Shown one piece after another: positions 51,747 to 63,900 of a stretch of 64,000 nucleotides of DNA. The notes under the pieces were generated by a model. It did no database searches. It saw only the letters and a program-made list of their open reading frames with translations, and was not told where the DNA came from. The stretch is taken from assembly GCF_000350225.1 (NCBI RefSeq), contig NW_005178981.1, positions 1 through 64,000 of the forward strand, given 5' to 3'. This DNA comes from Chondrus crispus. Lineage: Eukaryota > Rhodophyta > Florideophyceae > Gigartinales > Gigartinaceae. Within the stretch, counting starts at the first letter, position 1, and each line of letters begins with the position of its first letter. The translations under genes and the position numbers were made by a program.

Positions 51747-52934
51747 TTACGTGATGCCCCACTGACCATTCAACCATCGTAAAACTACGAATATCTTCAG
51801 TACCGTAACAACGTAGACTGGTATAAGAAACATGTCTCTTACAAGACGTCCCCAGTTTTCTCTTTCATCCCTCCTAGATTCCTTTCTTCTCCACTCCGAG
51901 CTCAGTGTAGGGGTGAGCAGGCCGGCGGAGTTGAGAGGCGTGAGGCCTACGCGGTGGAAGGCGAGCGGTCCTGGGGCGGAGGCGGGCAGGCCGGCGAGCA
52001 CGGAGGCGGCCGAGTCAGCCGGGCTCTTGTAGACGAAGGGCGCGGGCCAGTTGACGGCGCCTGAGCAGTGGGCGGCGAGCTCCGTGGCGAGGTCGCTGAA
52101 GGCATGCTTGAACAGCAGGACGAGGGTGGCCGGCGACTGGAAGAGGAGGAGCGTGGCGGAGAGCAGGACGGCGCAGTAGTAGAGCGGGCCGGCGGGGGCG
52201 TCGCGCGGGTCGTCAGGGCGCGAGAGGGAGGCTTCGAACACGGCCGGGGGTGCAGACAGCGAAAAGTTCTGCAGCAGGAGCAGCAGGGTGGCGGGCAGCG
52301 GCGGGGTGACGGCGAGGTAGCATGCCGAGGGCGCCGCGGAGTAGAGCGGCCAGCACAACAGGAAGGCCGGGGCGGCCGTGAGGTCGACGAGTTGGCCATT
52401 TAGCAGCAGCGGGAACAGGGGCCACAAGAAGAGGTAGAGAAACGTCGGCACGGCCAGGGTGAGGAGGAGTGTGAGCGGCAGGTCCGGGAGGGCGGCGGCA
52501 GCAAATGCGGCGGGAGGGGAGAACGGCGGGGAGAAGTCGACCAGCAAGAGTAGCGCGGTGGGAAGCAGCGGCGGGGCGACGTTGAGATAGCGCGCGGAGG
52601 GCGTCACGGAGTAGAGCGACCAAGACAACAGGAAGGCCCGGGCGACAGTGAGGTGGACGAGCTTGCCGTTGAGCAGCGGCGGGAGCGGGAGCCGCGGGAA
52701 GAGGTAGAGGTAGGTCGGCACGGGCAGAGTGAGATGCGGGAGCGGGAGGTCTAAGAGGGCGGCGAGGGCGGACGGGGCGGCGGGCAGGAGGAACACTGGG
52801 GGCGGCGGCAACGCGGCGGTGCCGAGATACGCTGGCGGAAGTGGGGGCACGCGGCAAAGCGCCGGGTGGTTGTGGTACACGGCAATAAACCGAATTGAAA
52901 ACCTCTTCCTTCCCTGTGGTTTGACACGACGCAA
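51747..52934 (-). CDS. multi-pass membrane-like protein with internal duplication (395 aa)
   Basis: This is a Leu/Pro/Ala-rich hydrophobic protein. Residues about 55-140 and 145-230 are two copies of a roughly 90-residue unit: VPTYLYLFPRLPLPPLLNGKL against VPTFLYLFLWPLFPLLLNGQL, then FLLSWSLYSVTPSARYL against FLLCWPLYSAAPSACYL. Several 18-22-residue hydrophobic stretches suggest membrane helices. The C-terminal third (GPLYYCAVLLSATLLLF, FKHAFSDL, YKSPADSAASVLAGLPAS, AFHRVGLTPL) is also encoded, in decayed form, by an inverted copy at 54638-55230. Conservation in this frame between the two copies supports coding. I do not recognise the family. A second frame on the same strand (53043-52213) overlaps and is probably a shadow. 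Confidence 0.55.
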   Translation of the reverse strand: MRRVKPQGRKRFSIRFIAVYHNHPALCRVPPLPPAYLGTAALPPPPVFLLPAAPSALAALLDLPLPHLTLPVPTYLYLFPRLPLPPLLNGKLVHLTVARAFLLSWSLYSVTPSARYLNVAPPLLPTALLLLVDFSPPFSPPAAFAAAALPDLPLTLLLTLAVPTFLYLFLWPLFPLLLNGQLVDLTAAPAFLLCWPLYSAAPSACYLAVTPPLPATLLLLLQNFSLSAPPAVFEASLSRPDDPRDAPAGPLYYCAVLLSATLLLFQSPATLVLLFKHAFSDLATELAAHCSGAVNWPAPFVYKSPADSAASVLAGLPASAPGPLAFHRVGLTPLNSAGLLTPTLSSEWRRKESRRDERENWGRLVRDMFLIPVYVVTVLKIFVVLRWLNGQWGIT

Positions 52935-53043
52935 AGTCTCCCCTCGACATTTCAGTAACTATTCCCGCTATCTTTACCCACTCCCGGCCTTCCTTCATCC
53001 CCAAACCCGCTCTAGCTTTGCCATGATGGGGTAGTGCAATCAT

Positions 53044-53422
53044 TCTTCTCTTTCACTTTCTGCTCGCCACCACAATCATTTGTATCTGGGAAAGGCCTGT
53101 TTCGTGCCGTAGGAAAACATTTGGTTCTTGCTGGATGTCTCTTTACAGTATGGATTACAATCTACCCAGCGGTGTTCTGTTTAATTCGGATCAGTGCGGG
53201 TATGGACGGCCGTGATCTGTTCGAGATCGAGAGAAAATCTGCTGTCGTCGAAAAGACGATACAATCATGCCCATTGCAATCCAATTCATCTTGCAGGATA
53301 AGAATCGGTTGCAGCATTCTGGTCTGGCCTCCTCTCCCTCTGGATCATACATTTAGCCTCACTTAACTACGTCATCTCACCCTCGACTTTGCGAGAAGCT
53401 TCATAAGAAGAAGAAAATAATT
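53044..53422. other. no supported gene
   Basis: AT-rich, with one short plus-strand frame (53034-53366) without recognisable features. Confidence 0.35.
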
Positions 53423-54515
53423 TTGGTTGCAAGTGTCGTATCAAGCATTGCTACAATGACGCAACATTTTTCCTTCTACTCTTGCAAAACGAAGTCTGAT
53501 AGATGTAGTACTGCATCAACATTTGGAGAAAGAAAATCATTTGAAGAAGTGACGAAGTATTATGATGTAGCATTGTGTCGCCGTTGCTTCCGAAGGTCGA
53601 GAAACTCAATCTACAAGCATCCGAGGATGTTAAAGCCCCATTTGGAACCGAATAGCGAGATGGTTAAAAGGGCACGAAGGGAGATTGTCAGTTCCGCAAT
53701 ACGTCCTGCTGTACTTTTGAGACTATTGGCCGGCGCCACTTACTTGGATATGATATCTGTATACAACACATCAAAGAGCACTCTTTATCAAGTCTTTAAG
53801 GATACAGGTGACGCCATTATATCTGTTTTATGTTTACCGGGACTTCCGAAGAGTGAAACAGAATTGAGACAATCTGCAGAGGCTTTTGCGGTATCTTGAA
53901 AGCCAGGAAGCCCCCTTTCTGGCTGCGTGGGAGCCCTGGATAGAATTGCCATCAAGATTTGAGGCCCGAAACTGATCTGAATCGGGCGGCATAGTAGTGC
54001 AGAAAGCATCACTACACTCTCCCAATACAGGCCATTGTTGATGCAAGCTATTTTTTGTTTTTCGTCAAGACGCGTAGGAAGCACGCACAACTCCTGAGCG
54101 CACGCAGTCTCAAGTCGGGGAGAATATCTGAAGGCTAGTCTACTACCCTACGCGTTTCGGAATGCTGGAATGAAGCATATATCTGCTCATAGTCTTTAAT
54201 CACGCCATTTCCAGCATCACAAGCAACAGATTGGCAGGACTCCTTTAAGTTTTGGCATTCTTTCATGCGAATGCATTTAGAACAAGTACTTGGAATGCTG
54301 ATTGCAAAATGGTGAATTATCCAAGATTTGTCCCTCACTGACGAGACTAACATCCATATTGCTCTTATTGCGATGAAGCTTATAATTTTGTCATGGATGA
54401 AGAGTGGAATCCAAAACCAATTCCAAGTATTGGAACATTCGATCGCGTTACAGTGCAGAGTGAGGATTCGTACGCTCAAGCAAAGGAAGATATGCGCCAT
54501 ATTTTATGAGAACAA
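53423..54515 (+). pseudogene. PIF/Harbinger (DDE_Tnp_4) transposase remnant
   Basis: The first 158 codons are open and contain the helical N-terminal region of Harbinger transposases: RPAVLLRLLAGATYLDMISVY, then STLYQVFKDTGDAIISVLCLPGLPKSETELRQ. After a stop at 53897, coding-like pieces continue in other frames. They include GCVGALDRIAIKI (first catalytic Asp region, 53920-53960) and, near the end, NFVMDEEWNP (54392-54420), matching the LHNF-type C-terminus. At least three shifts or stops separate these. Harbinger transposases cut and paste with TTA/TAA targets. I could not identify terminal inverted repeats. Confidence 0.65.
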
Positions 54516-54637
54516 GGAAAGGGAGCGGAATATCGTTCTTCCTCTATTTCATGGAAGCGAGAAAGGATGGTACAAGTTAACCAGACCCTCGCAATAATGC
54601 GTCGCGATCCTTCCAGTGCAATAGTGCCACAATTCTG

Positions 54638-55250
54638 ATGTTGCTATTAAACCGTTTGCTACTCCGCGGCGCCCTCCGCACGGTACCTCGCCATCGCCCG
54701 CCGTTGCTCGCCACCCTGCTGCTCCTGCTGGAGGCTATCTCGCTTTCCGCGCCCCTACCCTCAGGACGAACAGGCTGTTCGACGTCTCCCTCTTGCGCCG
54801 TGCCAACCCGCCCGATGCCCTGGCCGGCCCGCTCTACTACTGCGCTGTCCTGCTAGCCTCCACGCTCCTCCTCTTCCGGTCCCCGCCCACCCTCGTCCCG
54901 CTGCTCAAGCACGCCTTCGGTGACCGCACCACCAAGCTCGCCGCCTGCTGCTGAGGCGCCTTCAAGTGGCCCGCTCTCTTCGCCGACAAGAGCCCGGCCG
55001 ATTCGTCCGCCTTCTTACTCGCCGGCCTGCCCGCCTCGGCCCTCGGCCAGCTCGCCTTCCACCGCGCCGGCTTTACGCCCCTCACCCCCACCGGCCCACC
55101 CACCTCTACACTCAGCTAGGACGGAATAGGAAAGGAATTGAGGAGGGATGAGAGAGGAAACTGGGAGCATCTTGAAAGAGACGTGTTTCTTATACCAGTG
55201 TACGTAATTAATTCGGTTTATTGCCGTGTCCCACCACCACCCGGCGCTTC
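54638..55250 (+). pseudogene. truncated inverted copy of the membrane-like protein gene
   Basis: Plus-strand pieces match the C-terminal half of the 51747-52934 protein: PPLLATLLLLLEAISLSAPL, then AGPLYYCAVLLASTLLLFRSP, LKHAFGD, DKSPADSSAFLLAGLPAS, AFHRAGFTPLTPTG and DVFLIPVYV. There is one frame change near 54780 and an in-frame TGA near 54951. Immediately after the C-terminal end (about 55207-55250) the DNA matches the N-terminal start of the other copy (TTCGGTTTATTGCCGTGT), a tail-to-head junction. Confidence 0.65.
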
Positions 55251-55386
55251 TATGAACGCCACGGCAAAAGTGTTGGAATCCACACCCTGGAGATTTTTTC
55301 GATACTCGTTCATAAACAAGAACGCGCAGACAAAGAGACAGAACAGGAGGTCAGGTGTACGGGATTGCGTTTCACTTTACTTCAGG

Positions 55387-55827
55387 CTAGCTATCTTCTT
55401 TCTCTTGTAGCTCACCAGAAACATTTCTATGCTGCAGGTATTTCTGTATGAGTCGCTGATAGTGGAGTTGTGCCGCTCTCAATATTCCGTTATCGTTTGC
55501 TAGATCGGACATTTTCTTTGCCGCTTCCACCCTCTCTTCTGCATTTAATATCAACTCAAACAATTCGTCCAAGTCCTGCTTCTGGAAAAGATCTGCATGC
55601 ACGGTGGAATTCTCATTTGCAGCGATGTTCATTTCGCTGCTAATCGCCATTTGTTGCACTACATCAACAAGCGAAGATAAATACCCCTCAATACTGTTGT
55701 TTTCTGTTGCACATGGCTGACTAAACCTACTGCTACGTCTTTTCGCACGTAGATGCTTCGTGGCCTCACCAGATATGCCCTCATCGTACCCAATTTTCCC
55801 TTTGACTAGTTTTGTAGTGCATTCCAA
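55387..55827 (-). CDS. hypothetical coiled-coil protein (146 aa)
   Basis: The frame has a basic stretch (KHLRAKRRSSRF) followed by an acidic helical part (DELFELILNAEERVEAAKKMSDLAND, LHYQRLIQKYLQHRN). Composition and layout resemble the C-terminal part of NAM-associated or Harbinger-partner proteins, but no firm signature is present. It lies near the Harbinger remnant, on the other strand. Confidence 0.35.
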   Translation of the reverse strand: MECTTKLVKGKIGYDEGISGEATKHLRAKRRSSRFSQPCATENNSIEGYLSSLVDVVQQMAISSEMNIAANENSTVHADLFQKQDLDELFELILNAEERVEAAKKMSDLANDNGILRAAQLHYQRLIQKYLQHRNVSGELQEKEDS

Positions 55828-57670
55828 AAAGAAGTGTCCTCATCATGTCGCGCGACTTGTGAAACAGTAATCATTATCCACAGCCGCTCCGCAAACATGT
55901 GCAATCTGCCATCAACTCTTGGCAAGAAATTCAGAAACGTGTGAGCTTAGATCCTGTGTTCCATTGTTTCCAAACTCGCCCGATACTTTTTAGGTCACTT
56001 TTTGTCATCTCGAAGAAGTAGTTTTAGATATGCTGGATGGTAGCATTCCGTAGTGTGTCATCCACAGATCTTGGCGAGCAAATTACTTCTGCACCCGAAA
56101 ATTGGGTTGGTGGATTAATCACGCAACTGTTGGCGCTGAAAGAGGAATCAGCAACCCTGCGTTTTGTCAGAAGCCGAGCGGATTGTTTGATAACCACAGC
56201 CAGTGGTTATCAGACAATCGCTGCGGCTCCTGCGAATAAACCAGGACCTGAGACCCTGAGGTATTCTCCGGCCGCCTAACGGAGGGCTGAAGGTTTGCGG
56301 GGGAAGATGACATCGTGAATACAGCTATTGAGGGGGAGAGCTGATAAAGGTTTAATGTTGTGGTCCAATTTGGCATGGGATTCTCTCTTGAAACTTGCGC
56401 CTTCTGTGTAAGCTAGTTTTGGATCCGGATTCGGACAATTTCGACGCTTGTACTGAATTGCTCTGAGAAGTATGCACGTGTCCTTCAGAGGTGTCAATGA
56501 CGAGGGTGTGTCCGCAGAGATGTCAGAAACAGTTCGAATTTGAACATGCTGAACTGTAAGTCTGTGTAATTAACTTAATATGGTGGAAGGCGAATGGAGT
56601 ATCGCCAAGTCAGAAACCTCATATGATAAGGGTGATGTTGGGCTAGAACGTGCTTTGGTAAGACCGTGAAGGCGCCGAAAGCCTCATAAATCGATATGCA
56701 CACCGCCGTCTCGTCGGGGATCGGAGAGGCTTCAGAGACGGCAGAAACACCCAATATAATTCACAGAACTTTAGTTGGCTCATGCATTCCTACATTACAA
56801 TTTTGTTTACAATTGCTATCGGGGCCACCCTCCTTCACTTTCTTGATTGCCAATGCAGTACACCTGGGGAATATTCTTTTCTTGGTGATCTGTTGATGAG
56901 CCGAGCCGACAGCGCCATCTGCAAAATGTTCGCATCCCTCCAATTGTGCACACAGAAAGCAACGGCTTTCTTTTGTGGCCTCAACCGCTCTGTCGTTGTC
57001 CGATCCCGAGCCTAACCTGCACAAGTCTCTATGTCGGCTTCCTTTTCCTGCTTTGCAGTCAGCTTATCCCTTACTATAGCATCCTCACCCCTAGCCAGCT
57101 CCATTGCCGCATGCGTGGTTAATGTCTGCCCGGCCGACCTGTCAACGAAACGATAACTACACTGCAGTACTAACGGCTGTACGCTGAACCTCTCCTTGTA
57201 TCCTGCGCGTTTATTTCCTGCATTTCCTTCATCTGCGAAAGTTTCACCAACAACTTGTTTTCGTCCGAAGACTGCAGTCGAAGTATGCAGATTAGAGCCC
57301 CCAAATTTAGTGGGCATCTGCGAGATGTTTTAAAAACAGAAGTCCCATGAGCTCTTGTAAACGCCCTAACATAGGCATGTCGCATTGTCTTCAAATATTC
57401 GAAGACTTCGTAGCTCTTCCACTCGGCAGAACACTAAAGCTGTTCAAAACAGTTCCGAGTGTGTTCTGTAAAATTATCAAACCCTCTTCCACATCTCACT
57501 TCTGTGATGTGCGGCATGTATGGGAAGGTAAATCTTACACCACAGCCTCAGCTTGATTGAGAGTGTTTATCACCTGGTACTCCATGTGGCTTCCATATCC
57601 CTCTTGATTTAGACAACCTTTCCTCTTATTCGCCGTGAGGTCCTATAGATCTTCCGCAAAAATTTATTTC
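55828..57670. other. AT-rich region, no supported gene
   Basis: Several frames of 60-100 codons occur on both strands (for example 57012-57317 minus, 56037-56279 plus) without recognisable motifs or conservation. Confidence 0.4.
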
Positions 57671-58545
57671 TTAGGGCAGAAACTTCTTTCTATCCTTGGC
57701 GGACACATCTCTTCGTGTGTTTATGGCAGTCCCTCTCGAAAGACAATTGGCGAGCGCTTCCACGACATGTGCCCCATTTAGCTCAACCGTGTGATAAATT
57801 AGATGTTCCTCTTCTAAAACAAAGAACGAACGGCCACTTTCTCCACTGGCAAACATCACGGGCATAACGGATATGCTTTTAACCTTTCTGAACTCCAGTG
57901 ATCTTTCAAGAGTCTCGTACGCTCTAATATCGTGAGACTTCGCCCTATTTGACTGCCATAAATGTTTTCTTGGTCTTGAGACACTTTCATCTAGATTGGC
58001 GATGCGCAAAGCATATAAATTGTGCACACGGGCTAGCCGTTCCAGTTCTGAAAGTGGCTCGTCAGGTTGTCGGCATTTTTTGCCTCCCAGCGGGGCTCTT
58101 CTTCTTAAGAGGCCCTTTCAAACTTGATTTTGTCTCGGTGAAGCTTTGAAAAGAGTGACAAAACTTCCATGTAGGGCTCCCAAAAATAAACGGGATGGAC
58201 TTCCGGCGCTGAGCCGAGAATGACGTTACCCTCAATTGGGCGACATCGGCAACATCCATCCGTTTGAGAGAGAAGCTGTGGCGGTAGTAAGAAATAGAAA
58301 GATCAACAATGACCTTTTCTTCGACGGGGCATTGGAAGGTACATGTGTTTTGAGTCTCCTCCGTGCGCAAACCCATACTTAAACGTAGGCAAAGAGATTC
58401 GGGCAAGTATGGTATCATTTCGTTTGGTTGTACCATTTTCAATCGCAACGAGCACTTGCTTCAAATACCCGTCTTCCTTTCTCACGTGATTGGTCTTTTT
58501 GTCATGATTCAGTGTGCATGGCTGGTGTAGGGGGAGGCAGAACAA
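57671..58545 (-). pseudogene. CENP-B/jerky-like (DDE_1) transposase remnant 1
   Basis: From 58545 leftwards, pieces in changing frames resemble a pogo/Tigger-type transposase. A CENP-B-type DNA-binding helix region reads ADVAQLRVTSFSAQRRKSIPFIFGSPTWKFCHSF. The catalytic region then starts with ARVHNLYALRIANLDESVS (the NxDE box) and continues SVMPVMFASGESGRSFFVLEEEHLIYHTVELNG and NTRRDVSAKDRKKFL. The last piece is an open frame (58027-57671). The remaining DDE motifs are not found here. The assignment is from motif order. Confidence 0.55.
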
Positions 58546-60270
58546 GCTTCACCGTCCCAATTTGCATATATTGAGCAGCAAAGTTTGCCTTCGCATTTAA
58601 GAAGGGTTCTAAGTCATATTCAACGGGCTAAATAGATCCAATCGCATTTTAGTGACATAGAGCATTGTCGGTCAACGGCTTACACCCTACAAGCTGTGCC
58701 GATACGAATGGGCACACGACATGTGTGTAGACAATGGGAATTGAGGGTATCTATTCACGCTTAATTGGGAATGGAAGACGATGCTTTGAAACTCCAAAGG
58801 GCTAGAACATTTCATCACATTCAACGACGTATGCGTGGCACCTCGAGAAGATTATAGCATGAAGTCAGAGGACTGCACGCCGGGAGGGTGACCACGAAAG
58901 GTCTAGAGCTGGTTCTGGGAGACCAGCGAGATGAACACGAAAGAATTTGAGCTACTTTGAGAACAGTATTCGTAGAAGCCTACTAACGGTAGTGAGAGAG
59001 TAAGAAAGAAATGGGGGAAAAAGGACCGAGTTTATTTAAGGATTCGAGAGCACTGGGCTCACATTCTTTGTGTTAGTAGTAATTGAACTTGTGCCATTCC
59101 AAATTACCAACATGCCTCATTCGGAAGAGACTACAAATGTACGTGCACGCCAGGAGGCAAGCCAGGGATATCGGGAAAATACTTGTGTCCCTTCGTCGAA
59201 TGATTGGGTATATATATTGACACAGTCACCCCTTTCTGTCAAGTAGAGCAAGATGCGCCGCTCTGTCCCGCTGTTGTCAGTGAAATACTGATTGCCCTTG
59301 TCAGTGCGTCAATTCTAGACACATTCGCGTATCATAGCACCACAGGGCGCATATTTACTCCAGTCTCTAACGAGCTCCTTCTGTACCGAATAAACACAGA
59401 TGGAATTACAACCGATGGCTACAATTGCACCACAACAGAGGCCTATTTGTGGGGAACTCGTTTACAGTGAACATGTTTGCAACGCAGCAACTTCAAAAAT
59501 GGTTCAATTCTGGACACTTGCATTTTCCCCATACAAAGCTTCTCCAATGACTAAAGAACTAATATGCTAATAACGGTTGTCGCAGTCGCCCCACATTTCC
59601 TTCATCGATTCTTTTCGGCTTTCCCGTCAACAAAGGCGCAGAAATGGCGCTACGTTATGCAACTCTCTGTAGCCTCGTAAGTTTCCGCTTACGAGCAGCT
59701 TTCATCTGTTGTTCTGCCTTGCGTCTATTTCCCGCAACGTTCTCCTGTTTCTGTTTTTCCTTATTCTGCTGCTTGCGGATCATTGCTCTTTCATTCTACT
59801 TTCGATTGTGGTTCAATGAATATGACGTGGCCTAGGCTGTCTTACGTGTACAAGGGGGTAGTCGTGAATCTAATTCAGGATCTGATCTTTTTGCTGACCT
59901 AATCTTGGAGTAGTGACTGTAAGCCTTCCAGGCTCTATTCATGCAGTAATTGTAGTATAGTGTCACCGGCGGTATTTTACCGGTCTAGCCGGCGCCAGCT
60001 TCGCCTTTTGTAAGCCAAGCATTACCCCGCACACCTACGATCCAAGAGCTTCTACGACGAGTCTCTTGTACGTCTCTATGCTCAAGTGTCTCCGTTCTAA
60101 AGTGCTTCCGTACTGCTATTTGGGTCCTTAATTGCCCCTGTTCGCGCTTCCCATCTCCTTCATTATCTCTTCTGGCCTTCTATCCTTACGTTTATTCCTA
60201 TTCCTATTCCTACCCTTAGTCCAATTACTTCCCTCCCCTTTGTTCTGTTTCCTTTCCCCTCTCTACCCTC
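58546..60270. other. AT-rich region, no supported gene
   Basis: The stretch 60140-60290 is pyrimidine-rich with a short TTCCTA microsatellite (about 60190-60215). A sequence starting TGTAGTATAGTGTCACC at about 59957 looks like an LTR start, but no matching end was found. Confidence 0.4.
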
Positions 60271-60995
60271 TTTCACAGCATCCTCGGTTTATAATGTTGC
60301 AGTTCACTCTCTTCTGTCTCTCCATGGAACTGTTCTCTCAGGAGAGACTCGGGGTGTACAACCTGAGTCTGTACCTCGATCCTTACTGGATGATCCGCTG
60401 TACCACATTGATATTCAATTAGCTGTTCCAGCGTCAATGCTCCACAATCCACGGCAGTTCTTTGCGCTCCTATTCTCGTATTTTTCGTCACTCTCACTGC
60501 TCCAAATTCCCGAAACATCTTGTCTGTAGTACGAACAGAATATAGCAGAGTTTCCAGTTTCAGAATTGCTCAAGCACAGTCCTTCTCCGTGTGAAATATC
60601 TGTTCCAGTCTCCTGTACGTTTCCGAACCTGCACCGCGTTTCTTCACTGTTTGCAACTGGATACGACCTTGCTTTAATGCTCAATCGAGCTTGTTAATCT
60701 TCTCGTCCACAATGTCCACATCTCTTTTAAAGTGTCTCAGAAAATCGGGGGCCAAAGACAAACAAATCAAAAGCAACAAATGAGCGCATGGCATCTAAAG
60801 CCATGATTTGTTCATGACTGATAACATCTCACATCAACTTGAATTTTACTGTCTCTGTGTCGATCAATATGGTGCTACAGATGGCGCCACGGATTTCTCG
60901 AACAAACTGCTTAAAGTTCTTGTTGATGGATTGATCACACGGCAGAAGGAAGTATGATGTGCTGGTCGGCGCCTGTATGATTTCAATTTTGTACT
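60271..60995 (-). pseudogene. CENP-B/jerky-like (DDE_1) transposase remnant 2, C-terminal part
   Basis: On the minus strand 60985-60840 reads TSTSYFLLPCDQSINKNFKQFVREIRG and then a helical stretch. This is like the region of DDE_1 transposases where the last catalytic aspartate is followed by the QPLD-type segment (here LPCDQSINKNFKQ). Further pieces to 60271 include the tail AVRVTKNTRIGAQRTAVDCGALTLEQLIEY. Because it lies upstream (in minus-strand order) of remnant 1, it is a second copy and not a continuation. Confidence 0.4.
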
Positions 60996-63900
60996 CACGA
61001 CACCCTTCTAACCATTAATGCCCACCTCTAGACGCGTGAAAGTAAAGTGTGAGAACGATTGCGATGTTACACGGCACTATTTCTCGAGCATACCAGTTTA
61101 AGTGTTCCCGGAAAAGGAAAATATTTTTCGCTCCGTAGAACTGCTCGTGCTGCATTTCATTACTCCGTCCCCCGGAAACCAATCCGTCTTCCCGAGCTTT
61201 TTTATGGACGGCGAACTGACCGGTCGATCGCCCAGACTCAATGGCTCAAGGCAATTTCGCATAACGTATTTACGCGCTACAAAAAAGAGCGGAGGAGTGT
61301 TTTGATCAGAGCGAGAGGCTGCGAAAAGGAATCCAAATACAGGATTCCCCAGACTTCGTACATCCGAAAGATAGAGAAGCTCCTAAACACGGCCACATAC
61401 ACGGAACCTCCATCATTAAGAGCGAAATTAGGCTGGATTACGTACACAAGACTAGGTATAAGTTTTCCATTGCGCAACCCGCCCTGATTACCTTATTACA
61501 GTATACTACGATCCAAAACTTCGAATCCGATAACTCAACCGCAGCATTAGAATACTAAAGAAAGAACCATAATTCCCCCTAAGATATCCTAAGCTCGATG
61601 ACAACCAATTGTACATAAGAGTTTATTCAGATGCTTCGTATGAAAACAGCTCAGATGAATCTTCTCTGCTTGGAAACAACATATTTTTATGTGATGAGCG
61701 CGACAAAAGTCAACCACTATACCGTTCATCTCACAACGCTAAACGAGTGTCAAGATCAGTCCTGGGCAGCGAACCGTTTTATTTTACTGACTCATTTTAT
61801 GTGGCATTTATGCTCAGACAGAACATACAGAGGATGGTGAACAGAACAGCACCATCATGATGTTCATAGATAGTTTGTCACTATTCGATGTGGTTAAATA
61901 AGCGTCTTCTACGGTTGAGAAATACTGATGATTGAAATGGAGGTAGTCAAAACGGCAAACAATTAAAACGAAGTGGGGCAAATTAGATTCATTCGATCGG
62001 AGCATGAACTATTCGACTGCTTGAAATAATCGAATGGCAACGATACTCTCATCAACGACTTGAAACATGCCAGAATCACGCATCCGGTGGACCACTGGAT
62101 TGATAAAAGCCAGAACGAGGGTACGTCACGTCAAAAGTAGACGGAGTTGTGGAAACATCGGAGTTGAAGGGTGACTGTAACGTCCCATGATAGTCTGGGC
62201 TATAGTAAATTGACTCGCACCAAATGTGATATTGCGGTTCAATGTTTGCTTCATTGTTCTCCCACTCTATTGTACAACCAAAAAGTTCCGCTGTTGATAA
62301 CAAACGCAAATATGTTTCCTAATTATCAGCAAACGTAATGAAAAGATGTCGTAAATAATCAAATATGGGGTAGAGAGTAAGGTCTGCCGAATACTCTAAA
62401 TACGGAAGGATGTGGGGCAGATAAGCTGCCCGTAGATAGAAGCGAGAACAAAAAAACCCCAACAGTAAAAAAACGGAACTCTTCTTCGCCCTGTCCTGCT
62501 GATGACCTCTTACTGTACGGTTTTTCTATTTTTGCGGCACCAATCCCCCAACCTGGCACTTCGGTTTATCGAAATCTCCACGACTTACTCCATGCCATGC
62601 ACTGGACAACTGTCACACAGAACGCATACCTCCCGCACTCGCAATATACTACAAGAACGGGCATCTACTTACTGAGCACTCTCCGATTTTTAGGGAATCT
62701 ACTTTTTCCAACGCCTGCTCACGAAAGCAGTACCATTAAAACCCATTCCTTCTTGGCCACCACATCACAATTCTTAAAAACGAATCAGAAATACCTCTAG
62801 AAAACAGCACGTGGTCGCATCGGATAGAGTCACGAGGGTTGGTGTACCGAAAAACGAATCTACTCATTGAATGCCATGATGCATTGATAAATGATTGAAA
62901 CGTCAAATTCTACTCGTGTCCCGAGCTCATAAATTCATACTCAACCCAGGATACATGTTCTGTCATTGGAAACAAACTTATATCGTCTCCACTTTTTCTT
63001 GGTCAGCACAAGGACTCGGCGCCAATGTATTTGCCCACTCCTCCATCTATGGAATCCGCCGCGCTATTGCGGCCATACGCAGTTCAACCACTGACTTCTT
63101 TGCTTTCGCTCTACGAACCTTCATCGTTCTGGGAGCAATTTTTTCGTCCCAGATGCATCAACGCGGTACTGCAGTCGCACCCATTCCCACCTCAATCGAT
63201 CGGCCTTCACCTATTCCACCTTTAGCTTCTCCTTCCGTTCGCCACTGCTTCTTTTAGGTTCCTGGATGTTATTTTTGCCAGTTAAATCCTCTTTTGCGTC
63301 CGCACCAGCTCCATGATATCAGTGCCTGTATAAGTCAATCCCTTTGATGTCCCTACTCAGCCACGCCGTAAATGAAGGGGTCGAAAGCACAGATCTGGGC
63401 TCTGCAGGTTCTCTTTTTCAAATGGATCCGCATGCTCATCTACACGTCATATGTGCTCCAGACGTTCCTCAGAAAATGGTCCTGGTACACTGAATACAAA
63501 TGAAGGGTTAAAAGGGTGGATACCAGAAGCAGCTAAGATCTTAACTCAATATCCTTGTAAATGCCTTGTCAAACGCAGCAGTTGTAAGGCGATGGGAATG
63601 AAATGTATGGTACTCTACGCACGCGTTGGCTTGCCAGGTCTGCGCAAATAGCATGTTGAGATTTTCCGTGAATGAACAAAAACATGTAGTTCAAGTGACT
63701 GTGTCGTGCCACTGATGTGTGCGCGCAGCGCAGATTCGATGATATTACCCTCGCTGAAATTATTGGGCACTTTCAAGCCCATACGGCTGCTACTTTAGCC
63801 GCGATGTACAAATATCAACTTTCGATCGTGGGCCGTCAAAGGGCGGCAGTACTCCACAAATGACTCTGCCCACCTCTTGAAGATAAATCTGCCCACCCCG

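Noticed and set aside
59957..60420. Possible solo LTR starting TGTAGTATAGTG
   Set aside because: No matching terminal inverted end, no second copy and no target-site duplication in the window.
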